From an uncultured Actinomyces sp. (GTDB lineage: Bacteria > Actinomycetota > Actinomycetes > Actinomycetales > Actinomycetaceae), in NCBI GenBank assembly GCA_900554605.1, contig USHU01000031.1:1-9103 (forward strand): 9,103 bases of DNA, written 5' to 3'. Positions within the stretch are counted from its first letter, which is position 1; the number at the start of each line of letters is the position of its first letter. Of the stretch, positions 1-6,140 are shown one piece after another. The translations under genes and the position numbers were made by a program. The notes under the pieces are model-generated. The model made no database searches. It saw nothing but the letters and a program-made list of their open reading frames with translations, and was not told the DNA's origin.

Positions 1-730
1 CGACAGCGTCACCGGGGCGCAGTCCCCAACGACGCACGTTACCCAAGGTCACGTAGACATCATTGGGACCAGGCAGGTAGCCCGAGGTGCGCACGAAGGC
101 ATGATTTTCTTGAACATCCAAGATTCCCGCGATCGGTGCGAGGTTTTCTTCCGAGGCCTGCGCTGCGGTTTCACGGCGTTCACCTCGTTCACCACGATCG
201 CCTCGTTCGCGACGGGATTCACGTCCTTCTCGGCCGCGTCCGCGACGACGCCCTTCACGATCGCGACGCGAGCGCTCACGTGATTCAGGATCGTCGCTAT
301 CGGGAAGCGAAATTTCAATGTGCTGGCCGGGGACCAAATCTTCCTCTTCACGCTGAGTGGGAGCCGGAAGATCCAAGGTAACGGTCGGTGGCTCAGCTGC
401 TTCACTGGAGACGACGCGGCGACGGCGGCTCTTACGCGGAAGGCTTGCTTCACGCGAGGAACGCTCTTCGGATGCAGTTTCCTGCACCGAGGCCTCGGGA
501 AGCTCAATGCTCACCCGCGGGGCTTCGCTGGCCTCTTCACGCACCGCGCGGCGACGCCGCGGAGCGGAAGCTTCTGGACTGCTGCTTTGGGCAGCGCTAA
601 TTGCCTCGATGAGCTGGGGCTTGCGCATGGCAGAAACGCCCTTGAGGCCCAATTCAGTGGCCATAGCTTTGAGTTCCACCAACTTCAGTCGCGAAAGTTC
701 GCGCTCTTGGGTGGTCACATCGTTGCTCAA
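1..730 (-). CDS. rho: Transcription termination factor Rho, N-terminal part (3' end beyond window)
   Basis: About 243 residues are visible by hand translation of the minus strand; the open frame runs off the left edge. Residues ~10-45 (SRLKLVELKAMATELGLKG...MRKPQLIEAI) are the Rho N-terminal helical domain. Residues ~46-195 are a low-complexity Arg/Glu/Ser-rich insertion with RERGDRGERGERR-type repeats, as in other actinobacterial Rho proteins and probably RNA-contacting. From ~198 the cold-shock-like RNA-binding domain begins (IAGILDVQENHAFVRTSGY, then NDVYVTLGNVRRWGLRPGD). The ATPase core lies outside the window. The start chosen is TTG at 730-728, because GAGGA at 742-738 sits 7 bases upstream. 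An in-frame ATG at 757-755 lacks a ribosome site, and an in-frame GTG at 718-716 is another option. Rho is an RNA-dependent ATPase/helicase that ends transcription. It lies downstream of thrB in the common actinobacterial order. The family is certain; the start is moderately sure. Confidence 0.93.
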   Translation of the reverse strand, partial: MSNDVTTQERELSRLKLVELKAMATELGLKGVSAMRKPQLIEAISAAQSSSPEASAPRRRRAVREEASEAPRVSIELPEASVQETASEERSSREASLPRKSRRRRVVSSEAAEPPTVTLDLPAPTQREEEDLVPGQHIEISLPDSDDPESRERSRRDREGRRRGRGREGRESRRERGDRGERGERRETAAQASEENLAPIAGILDVQENHAFVRTSGYLPGPNDVYVTLGNVRRWGLRPGDAV

Positions 731-737
731 CTGGTAA

Positions 738-742
738 TCCTC
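738..742 (-). promoter_or_regulatory. rho ribosome binding site deciding a TTG start
   Basis: The minus strand reads GAGGA, then seven bases, then TTG AGC AAC GAT GTG ACC. This is the only good Shine-Dalgarno match near the in-frame candidate starts (ATG 757, TTG 730, GTG 718), so it favours TTG. Confidence 0.55.
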
Positions 743-794
743 ACATGCATGGCCCATTGAAAGGCCAGGTGAACTTCTCAATCAACATGAGATC

Positions 795-823
795 AATAAA
801 AGACACATTCCGACAGGAATATG
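795..823 (-). promoter_or_regulatory. Hairpin plus U-run in the rho leader (possible attenuator)
   Basis: On the minus strand the arms CATATTCC and GGAATGTG (823-816 and 811-804) form an 8-pair stem with one G-U pair and the loop TGTC. A U-rich run, TCTTTTATT, follows directly. This has the shape of a weak intrinsic terminator between the putative promoter (851-859) and the rho start. A small GAAGG/CCTTC hairpin (831-844) precedes it. rho is autoregulated in E. coli by premature termination in its leader; the same role here is inference. Confidence 0.35.
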
Positions 824-850
824 GAAGAGCGAAGGATTTCCTTCAGTGCG

Positions 851-859
851 ATAGTAGCA
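851..859 (-). promoter_or_regulatory. Candidate extended -10 promoter of rho
   Basis: The minus strand reads TGC TACTAT. This is an extended -10 (TGn) followed by a hexamer matching TATAAT at 4 of 6 positions. No convincing -35 box is seen, which is usual for extended -10 promoters. Transcription would start near 843 and give a leader of about 110 bases before the rho start. This fits a rho transcript separate from the hom-thrB transcript, although no clear terminator follows thrB. Confidence 0.4.
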
Positions 860-917
860 AGTCGCTCACGTTTTCTCACTACTTTTCACGACAGAGTCCA
901 TCAGTGTGCGCGCTAAA

Positions 918-1883
918 TCACACAAACACTCGCCCATCGTCAATCTTTGAAAGATTACCCCGAGTAATCTGCACACCAGACTTTGCCAACTTGAGAGGCA
1001 AAACCTTCCAACCGGCAGCCTGAGCATCAGCCTGGACCTTCGGATCGATACTTTCCAAACTGAGAACTGTCGGTCCAGCCCCCGAGATCACAGCCGCTTT
1101 ACCCGCACCGCGAAGCCACGTCACTAGAGCATGCGAAGGTTGCATGGATTGTCGACGATAGTCCTGATGGAGACGGTCTTCTGTCGCAGCCATGAGCAAG
1201 TCATGCACATCATGTCCCGCACCAATCACGCGCGTCTGCCCACCCAAGACTGCGGCCAAAATTCCAGCCCTTGAAAGATTGAACTTCGCATCGGTGAAAG
1301 GAACCTGTTCAGGTAAAACAGCCCGCGCCTTCGACGTTGCCAGCTCGAAGTCAGGAATAAAAGCGACCGGGTCAATCGGAGACTCTCCCGACACATGCAC
1401 CATTCCGGGCGCCCCATCATCATCCATCCACGACACCGTGACGCCGCCCGAAATAGCGGGGGCAACATTATCGGGATGACCTTCAATGTCCGTTGCGATT
1501 GCAAGAATATCTTCAGCAGTAAGAGCGTCTGGATCGCCGATGAGGGCCCTGGCAAGCCCAAGCCCAGCAACAATTGCCGACGCAGACGAACCCAGGCCTC
1601 GGGAATGGGGAATACGGTTCGTGCAGTGCATCTGGATCCCGACCTGGGCAACTCCAGCGGCCTCGAGCCCCATTCGAAGCGAGCGAACAACCAAATGGTC
1701 TTCGCCCTCATCAAGGACCCCAGCACCTTCACCCTCGATCGCGACATGCGTCGGACCTGCGGTGGCATGGACACTGACTTGATCCCACAGGTCTAAGGCG
1801 AGACCAAAAGAGTCAAAACCCGGTCCGAGATTCGCCGAAGTTGCTGGAACACGAACAGCAACGAAGTCTTGGGTGATGCGCAT
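918..1883 (-). CDS. thrB: Homoserine kinase
   Basis: This 321-residue protein is a GHMP-family kinase of normal length. It phosphorylates L-homoserine with ATP to O-phospho-L-homoserine, the penultimate step to threonine, in the cytosol. Visible motifs are RVPATSANLGPGFDSFG (11-27, the N-terminal substrate-side strand and loop), the ATP-binding glycine/serine loop PHSRGLGSSASA (92-103), GHPDNVAPA (135-143), and the C-terminal GHMP motif ISGAGPTV (266-273). The ATG at 1883-1881 puts the conserved VRVPATSANLGPG at the usual distance from the N-terminus. The ribosome site is poor, so translation may be coupled to hom, whose stop codon is only 20 bases upstream. Threonine synthase (thrC) is not in the window. 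No terminator is obvious after the stop. Confidence 0.96.
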   Translation of the reverse strand: MRITQDFVAVRVPATSANLGPGFDSFGLALDLWDQVSVHATAGPTHVAIEGEGAGVLDEGEDHLVVRSLRMGLEAAGVAQVGIQMHCTNRIPHSRGLGSSASAIVAGLGLARALIGDPDALTAEDILAIATDIEGHPDNVAPAISGGVTVSWMDDDGAPGMVHVSGESPIDPVAFIPDFELATSKARAVLPEQVPFTDAKFNLSRAGILAAVLGGQTRVIGAGHDVHDLLMAATEDRLHQDYRRQSMQPSHALVTWLRGAGKAAVISGAGPTVLSLESIDPKVQADAQAAGWKVLPLKLAKSGVQITRGNLSKIDDGRVFV

Positions 1884-1903
1884 GGAGGGTCACTTTCCAG
1901 ATT

Positions 1904-3205
1904 TTAGATATCCAGCATAGGGAAGATTACGGGCACAGTGAGCACGTCACACGCACTTTGAAGGGCATCGACGAGGCCGTGGGCACGGTCTCGAGAAATA
2001 GACTGAGTACGTAGCGTGACGACTTGCTCCCCCTCAGTATCGCCCTTCACAACATCGAGACTGCACAGCGACACTTCACTGGAGGCACAAACGGCCGCAA
2101 TCGTCTCGCACACACTAGCGCCCTGGCGCACACTGAGACGAATAATAAAGGGCGAAGCAATGCTCCACTCAGAGGCGAGGACGACGTTGCTTTCCTCTTC
2201 GAGGCGCAGCGCCCCCTGGCCATCAATGCGGTCGCGGGCTGCGGAAACAATGTCCCCAAGGACCGCGGAGGCCGTGGGGTAACCACCCGCACCCAAACCA
2301 AGGAAGGCAAGCGTACCGGCAGCTTCAGCATCAACATAGACACCGTTTGCGGGACCATGAAGCGAGGCAAAGGCATGATCGGAAGGAACGAAAGTCGGTT
2401 CCACCCCAAGAGCCAATACCTGCTCCCCAACTTCATCCCTGAGTTGCGCACGCGCCACAAGCTTGACCACACACCCCTGCTCGGCGGCAAAAGCGATGTC
2501 ATCGGTCGACAAAGTCGTAATACCCTGCCTTGGAACAGAATCGACACTGACCCAGCGACCGAAAGACAAGGAGGACATGATCGCGCATTTCGCGGAGGCA
2601 TCGTAGCCTTCAACGTCTGCACTTGGGTCTGCTTCAGCAAAGCCAAGCTCTTGGGCCTGAGTCAAGGCCTCGTTGTAGTCAGCACCACGCGTCGTCATCG
2701 CGTCGAGAATGAAGTTCGTCGTACCATTCACAACTCCCGCAATCTGACGCACTCGATCTCCGCGTAAAGAGCCGGAGAGCGCACGGATCACCGGAATTGC
2801 TCCCGCAACCGCGGCCTCGAAATACAGGCGAGTATTGGCCTGACGAGCAGCTTCAAAAAGCTCTGGACCGCGCGAGGCAATTAACGCCTTGTTTCCTGTA
2901 ACAACAGCAGTTCCTTTACGCAGGGCTGCCATCACGTAGTCAAAGGCCGGTTCGACACCGCCGATCAATTCGACAACAACATCTTTTCCATCGATCACTG
3001 CATACGGATCCGTTGACAAGAGTTCCGAGGCGATGGGGAAAGCGCGTTTGGCCTCGCGACGGCGAACAAGCACTGATTCAACATCGAGACGCACTCCTAG
3101 GCGTTGCTCGTATTCATCCGCCCATTGGTCGAGCAAATGAATAACGTGGCCGCCCACCGTACCTGCCCCAAGGACACCAATACGAATCGACGTAGCTGCG
3201 CTCAT
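1904..3205 (-). CDS. hom: Homoserine dehydrogenase
   Basis: This 433-residue enzyme reduces aspartate-4-semialdehyde to homoserine with NAD(P)H, the branch point to threonine and methionine. The Rossmann loop GVLGAGTVGG is at 10-19, and VVTGNKALIA, with the conserved Lys, is at 101-110. The catalytic domain holds AGVVNGTTNFIL (156-167) and GFAEADPSADVEGYDASAK (188-206), ending in the catalytic Lys206. A C-terminal ACT domain (about 353-433, IIRLSVRQGASVCETIAAV) is the usual site of feedback inhibition by threonine. The start at ATG 3205-3203 is chosen because GGGGG (3214-3210) lies four bases upstream and the Rossmann fold begins at residue 8. The open frame continues to 3334, but that 43-residue extension is not family-like. 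It forms a probable operon with thrB and is divergent from pflB. Confidence 0.96.
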   Translation of the reverse strand: MSAATSIRIGVLGAGTVGGHVIHLLDQWADEYEQRLGVRLDVESVLVRRREAKRAFPIASELLSTDPYAVIDGKDVVVELIGGVEPAFDYVMAALRKGTAVVTGNKALIASRGPELFEAARQANTRLYFEAAVAGAIPVIRALSGSLRGDRVRQIAGVVNGTTNFILDAMTTRGADYNEALTQAQELGFAEADPSADVEGYDASAKCAIMSSLSFGRWVSVDSVPRQGITTLSTDDIAFAAEQGCVVKLVARAQLRDEVGEQVLALGVEPTFVPSDHAFASLHGPANGVYVDAEAAGTLAFLGLGAGGYPTASAVLGDIVSAARDRIDGQGALRLEEESNVVLASEWSIASPFIIRLSVRQGASVCETIAAVCASSEVSLCSLDVVKGDTEGEQVVTLRTQSISRDRAHGLVDALQSACDVLTVPVIFPMLDI

Positions 3206-3347
3206 TTTTCCCCCTGCATCAGGTGTCTCGCACGCATCCATGCGGACTTTTCTTTCCTTGACCTGCGATGAGTCTACTGTGCCAAGCTCTCCCCCACGGG
3301 TGTCAACAAGTACTTTGAGATACGCAACTTTCAATCACCTCACCTGA

Positions 3348-3393
3348 GGGACTTTTGTCCTACACTTGTAGTGATCGGAGCGACAAAAGTCCC
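3348..3393. promoter_or_regulatory. Perfect 12-bp inverted repeat; paired DevR/DosR-like boxes
   Basis: GGGACTTTTGTC at 3348-3359 is repeated exactly in inverted orientation as GACAAAAGTCCC at 3382-3393, with 22 bases between. Each arm is also a near-palindrome of the form GGGAC-N4-GTC. Extended to 14 bases, each matches the core of the mycobacterial DevR/DosR consensus GGGACTWWAGTCCC at 12 of 14 positions. The box centres are 32 bp apart, about three helical turns, so two dimers would sit on the same face. The position upstream of pflB suggests oxygen- or redox-responsive control of PFL. The repeat is seen directly; the identity of the regulator is inferred. Confidence 0.6.
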
Positions 3394-3491
3394 AGATTGT
3401 TAGACACCACATATGGGCGAAACGTGCATAAAGATGCTGTCCATGCATCAAGTGAGAGAGACTATTACCAGATGCCCAACACGGCACTAAA

Positions 3492-3510
3492 GATGAGGCC
3501 GAGCCTCATC
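3492..3510 (+). promoter_or_regulatory. Hairpin 1 in the pflB leader
   Basis: GATGAGGC and GCCTCATC form a perfect 8-bp stem with a 3-base loop (CGA). No U-run follows, so it is not an intrinsic terminator. It may stabilise the pflB mRNA or shape its leader. Confidence 0.5.
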
Positions 3511-3517
3511 AACCGGA

Positions 3518-3536
3518 GGTTTTCAGCCTGAAAGCC
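3518..3536 (+). promoter_or_regulatory. Hairpin 2 in the pflB leader
   Basis: GGTTTTCA and TGAAAGCC form an 8-pair stem (one G-U pair) with loop GCC, starting 7 bases after hairpin 1. Its left arm takes in the end of GGAGG (3515-3519), an SD-like motif far from the pflB ATG. The working ribosome site is more likely GAGGG at 3551-3555. Confidence 0.4.
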
Positions 3537-3558
3537 GCGGCAACCGAGAAGAGGGAAA

Positions 3559-5679
3559 ATGACTGATCAGCAGACCGCCGACGTCACTACCGACGCATGG
3601 GACGGTTTTGTTAGGGGCCACTGGTCCGAAGAAATCGACGTGCGTGACTTCATTCAGCGCAACTACACCCCTTACGAAGGAGATGCTTCCTTCCTCGCCG
3701 GGCCGACGGAAAAGACCCTGCGCGTGTGGGAAACCCTTGAAAAGAACTACCTGTCGGAGGAACGTAAGGTTCGCATCCTCGATGTTGACACCCACACCCC
3801 CGCAGACATTGACGCTTTCAAGCCCGGCTACATCAGCGAGGACGACGATGTGATCGTCGGTCTGCAGACTGATGCTCCGCTCAAGCGTGCGATGATGCCC
3901 AATGGCGGCTGGCGCATGGTTGAGACCGCCATCAAGGAAGCTGGTAAGGAAGTTGACCCCGAGGTCAAGAAGATCTTTACCCAGTACCGCAAGACCCACA
4001 ACGATGCCGTCTTCGATATCTACACTCCTCGCATTCGTGCAGCGCGTTCCTCACACATCATCACTGGTCTCCCCGATGCATACGGCCGTGGCCGCATCAT
4101 TGGCGACTACCGCCGTGTTGCACTGTACGGTGTTGACCACCTGATCGAGGAGAAGCAGAAGGACAAGGATCGCTACGCAGATCAGCCCTTCTCAGAGCAC
4201 TGGGCACGCTACCGCGAGGAGCACTCGGAGCAGATTAAGGCTCTGAAGAAGCTCAAGAAGATGGCAGCCGACTACGGCTTCGACATCTCCGGCCCCGCTC
4301 GCAACGCACACGAAGCAGTCCAGTGGACCTACTTCGGCTATTTGGCATCCGTGAAGTCTCAGGACGGCGCAGCAATGTCCATCGGTCGTCTCTCCGCATT
4401 CTTTGATTGCTACTTCGAACGCGATCTGAAGAACGGTACCCTGACCGAGCTTGATGCCCAGGAAATCATCGACTCCCTGGTTATTAAGCTGCGCATCACC
4501 CGCTTCCTGCGCACCATCGATTACGACCAGATCTTCTCCGGTGACCCCTACTGGGCAACTTGGTCGGATGCCGGTTTTGGTGAAGACGGCCGTACCTTGG
4601 TCACCAAGACTGCGTTCCGTCTGCTCCAGACCCTGCGCAACCTCGGCCCCGCACCCGAGCCGAACATCACCATCTTCTGGGATGAGAAGCTCCCCAAGGG
4701 CTACAAGGAATTCTGCGCACTGATCTCCATCGAGACTTCCTCGATCCAGTACGAATCCGATGAGCAGATTCGTGAGCACTGGGGCGACGACGCTGCCATC
4801 GCATGCTGCGTTTCCCCCATGCGTGTCGGCAAGCAGATGCAGTTCTTCGGCGCCCGCGTGAACTCTGCTAAGGCTCTCCTCTACGCCATCAACGGTGGCC
4901 GCGATGAGATGAGCGGAAAGCAGATCATGGAAGGCTACGAACCCATTAAGGGTGACGGCCCGCTCGACTTCGACGAGGTCTGGGCAAAGTACGAAGAGAT
5001 GCTGGACTGGGTTGTGGGTACCTACGTTGAGGCCCTGAACATCATCCACTACTGCCACGATCGCTACGCCTACGAGTCCATCGAGATGGCTCTGCACGAC
5101 TCGGAGATCATCCGAACCATGGGCTGCGGTATTGCCGGTCTGTCCATCGTTGCCGACTCTCTGTCTGCTATCAAGTACGCAAAGGTCTACCCGATCCGCG
5201 ACGAAACCGGATTGGTCGTTGACTACCGTACCGAGGGCGAGTTCCCGACCTACGGTAACGACGATGACCGCGCAGACGACATTGCAGCAACCGTCGTTCA
5301 CACCATCATGGATAAGATCCGTGCGATCCCCATGTACCGTGACGCAATCCCGACCCAGTCGGTGCTGACCATTACCTCGAACGTTGTTTACGGTAAGGCA
5401 ACCGGTTCCTTCCCCTCGGGCCACCAGAAGGGCACCCCCTTCGCCCCCGGTGCAAACCCCGAGAACGGTATCGATACTCACGGCATGGTTGCCTCCATGC
5501 TTTCCGTTGCCAAGCTCGACTACAACGACGCGCTGGACGGTATCTCGTTGACCAACACCATTACCCCCCAGGGTCTTGGTCGTACCCGCGACGAGCAGAT
5601 CACCAACCTGGTGGGCATCCTCGATGCAGGCTTCGTTCCTGACGATTCCTGCTGCGTCGATGCAACCAAGGGCTACTGA
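3559..5679 (+). CDS. pflB: Pyruvate formate-lyase large subunit lacking the glycyl radical domain
   Basis: This 706-residue protein is the barrel part of formate C-acetyltransferase, which converts pyruvate and CoA to acetyl-CoA and formate in anaerobic fermentation. Conserved elements are SHIITGLPDAYGRGRIIGDYRR in the N-terminal half, DPYWATW with Trp332 (E. coli Trp333), and ACCVSPM with the catalytic pair Cys416-Cys417 (E. coli 418-419). GKQMQFFGAR follows, with Arg433 (E. coli Arg435), and GTPFAPGANP lies in the C-terminal third. E. coli PflB has about 760 residues with the radical Gly734. This protein ends about where E. coli residue 700 would be, with a unique tail containing Cys698-Cys699, and has no RVSGY motif. 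The motif is on the next gene in the same operon. Tandem stops (TGA TAG) end the frame. GAGGG at 3551-3555 is the ribosome site. Strongly biased codons suggest high expression. Confidence 0.96.
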   Translation: MTDQQTADVTTDAWDGFVRGHWSEEIDVRDFIQRNYTPYEGDASFLAGPTEKTLRVWETLEKNYLSEERKVRILDVDTHTPADIDAFKPGYISEDDDVIVGLQTDAPLKRAMMPNGGWRMVETAIKEAGKEVDPEVKKIFTQYRKTHNDAVFDIYTPRIRAARSSHIITGLPDAYGRGRIIGDYRRVALYGVDHLIEEKQKDKDRYADQPFSEHWARYREEHSEQIKALKKLKKMAADYGFDISGPARNAHEAVQWTYFGYLASVKSQDGAAMSIGRLSAFFDCYFERDLKNGTLTELDAQEIIDSLVIKLRITRFLRTIDYDQIFSGDPYWATWSDAGFGEDGRTLVTKTAFRLLQTLRNLGPAPEPNITIFWDEKLPKGYKEFCALISIETSSIQYESDEQIREHWGDDAAIACCVSPMRVGKQMQFFGARVNSAKALLYAINGGRDEMSGKQIMEGYEPIKGDGPLDFDEVWAKYEEMLDWVVGTYVEALNIIHYCHDRYAYESIEMALHDSEIIRTMGCGIAGLSIVADSLSAIKYAKVYPIRDETGLVVDYRTEGEFPTYGNDDDRADDIAATVVHTIMDKIRAIPMYRDAIPTQSVLTITSNVVYGKATGSFPSGHQKGTPFAPGANPENGIDTHGMVASMLSVAKLDYNDALDGISLTNTITPQGLGRTRDEQITNLVGILDAGFVPDDSCCVDATKGY

Positions 5680-5751
5680 TAGAAACAAGTCTTAGGCAAA
5701 CGGAACACCGCTTGTCTATCCGGCCCCACCCGGAAGAATAGGAGAAATGAA
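5680..5751 (+). promoter_or_regulatory. Intercistronic spacer with hairpin and grcA ribosome site
   Basis: The 72 bases between the pflB stop and the small-subunit ATG start with a second in-frame stop, TAG. They include a small hairpin with arms TCCGG and CCGGA (5719-5734) and then AGGAGA (5740-5745), a good Shine-Dalgarno with suitable spacing to the ATG at 5752. No terminator is seen, so the two genes should share a transcript but be translated independently, possibly at different ratios. Confidence 0.55.
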
Positions 5752-6003
5752 ATGGCAACTAAGACCTACGAAGAGCGTCTTGCTTCCATGAAGGCCGCCC
5801 GCGAAGAGCGTGAGGAAGGCGCTGGTCTGTACCACGCCAACATCAACGTTCTCGATCAGGCAACCCTCGAGGACGCAATGGAGCACCCCGAGAACTACCC
5901 GAACCTGACCGTTCGTGTCTCGGGCTACGCAGTGAACTTCGTTAAGCTCACCCGCGAGCAGCAGCTGGACGTGCTTTCCCGCACCTTCCACCACTCTGCC
6001 TGA
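5752..6003 (+). CDS. grcA: Autonomous glycyl radical subunit of PFL (GrcA/YfiD-like)
   Basis: This 83-residue protein matches the C-terminal glycyl radical domain of PflB and GrcA. It has [21 protein letters not shown] (30-50), the radical loop RVSGYAVNF with Gly58 (the E. coli PflB Gly734 equivalent), and the closing helix [17 protein letters not shown]. Residues 1-25 are a highly charged, probably helical segment with no counterpart in PflB. It is shorter than E. coli GrcA (127 residues), lacking most of that N-terminal part. PflA would place the radical on Gly58, which must insert into the PflB barrel to reach the cysteine pair. In E. coli GrcA replaces a damaged PflB C-terminus; here the neighbouring PflB has none, so this protein is likely essential for activity. 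It is in the same operon and reading-frame phase as pflB. Confidence 0.93.
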   Translation: MATKTYEERLASMKAAREEREEGAGLYHANINVLDQATLEDAMEHPENYPNLTVRVSGYAVNFVKLTREQQLDVLSRTFHHSA

Positions 6004-6016
6004 GAGTAGCTTGACT

Positions 6017-6058
6017 GAATGGGGCGCTGGCCGCAGGGCCCGCGCCCCATTCGTTTTC
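6017..6058 (+). terminator. Intrinsic terminator of the pflB-grcA operon
   Basis: A perfect 11-bp stem, GAATGGGGCGC (6017-6027) with GCGCCCCATTC (6042-6052), is followed by GTTTTCTC. The 14-base loop itself contains self-complementary GGCC pairs that can lengthen the structure. It starts 13 bases after the grcA stop. Confidence 0.85.
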
Positions 6059-6093
6059 TCAGCCCACTGACGAAATTTTTTCCGTACCTTGAT

Positions 6094-6113
6094 CGTTCTT
6101 CCCCATAAGAACG
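6094..6113 (+). promoter_or_regulatory. Inverted repeat in the pflA upstream region
   Basis: CGTTCTT and AAGAACG are perfect 7-base arms around CCCCAT, placed 27 bases before the pflA ATG and after the operon terminator. It may be an operator for a dimeric regulator or a leader hairpin. No clear -35/-10 pair was found for pflA in this 80-base stretch. Confidence 0.4.
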
Positions 6114-6140
6114 TCAACGGCACACCCCACGGAGTACACG

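Larger units (their letters stand above)
3206..3558. promoter_or_regulatory. Divergent hom / pflB control region (353 bases, no gene)
   Basis: This spacer must hold the leftward hom promoter and the rightward pflB promoter. The clear structures are the 12-bp inverted repeat at 3348-3393 and two hairpins at 3492-3510 and 3518-3536, listed separately. Promoter hexamers are not convincing. On the minus strand TTGACA (3306-3301) is a perfect -35 match for hom, but no good -10 follows at the right spacing. On the plus strand TAGACA (3401-3406) resembles a -35, and the AT-rich CATATG (3410-3415) or CATAAA (3427-3432) could be part of a -10. If the repeat binds an activator, a weak core promoter just downstream of it would be expected. 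Confidence 0.6.

Noticed and set aside
170..260. Short repeats as a CRISPR or tandem-repeat locus
   Set aside because: The units are irregular, lie within the Rho coding frame and are explained by Arg/Glu/Gly-rich low-complexity protein.
49..507. A 152-codon minus-strand frame inside the rho region
   Set aside because: It is out of frame with the clear Rho translation, which reads through the whole region and gives conserved Rho sequence.
745..1023. A 92-codon plus-strand frame over the rho-thrB spacer
   Set aside because: It overlaps the thrB 3' end antisense, has no ribosome site and does not look like a protein family.
3206..3334. N-terminal extension of hom to an upstream ATG at 3334
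   Set aside because: The added 43 residues are not family-like, and a strong ribosome site lies directly before the ATG at 3205.
3348..3393. The 12-bp inverted repeat as an intrinsic terminator
   Set aside because: The loop would be 22 bases, no U-run follows on either strand, and the site lies between divergent genes where no terminator is expected.
4192..5688. A 498-codon open frame antisense to pflB
   Set aside because: It is the mirror of the strongly biased pflB codon use, which removes stops from the opposite strand. The protein matches no family and pflB is unmistakable.
5677..5754. Programmed readthrough making a fused PflB-GrcA protein
   Set aside because: Two consecutive different stops (TGA TAG) and a strong ribosome site before the second ATG make readthrough unlikely. 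No selenocysteine-type hairpin is evident, and the position is not catalytic.
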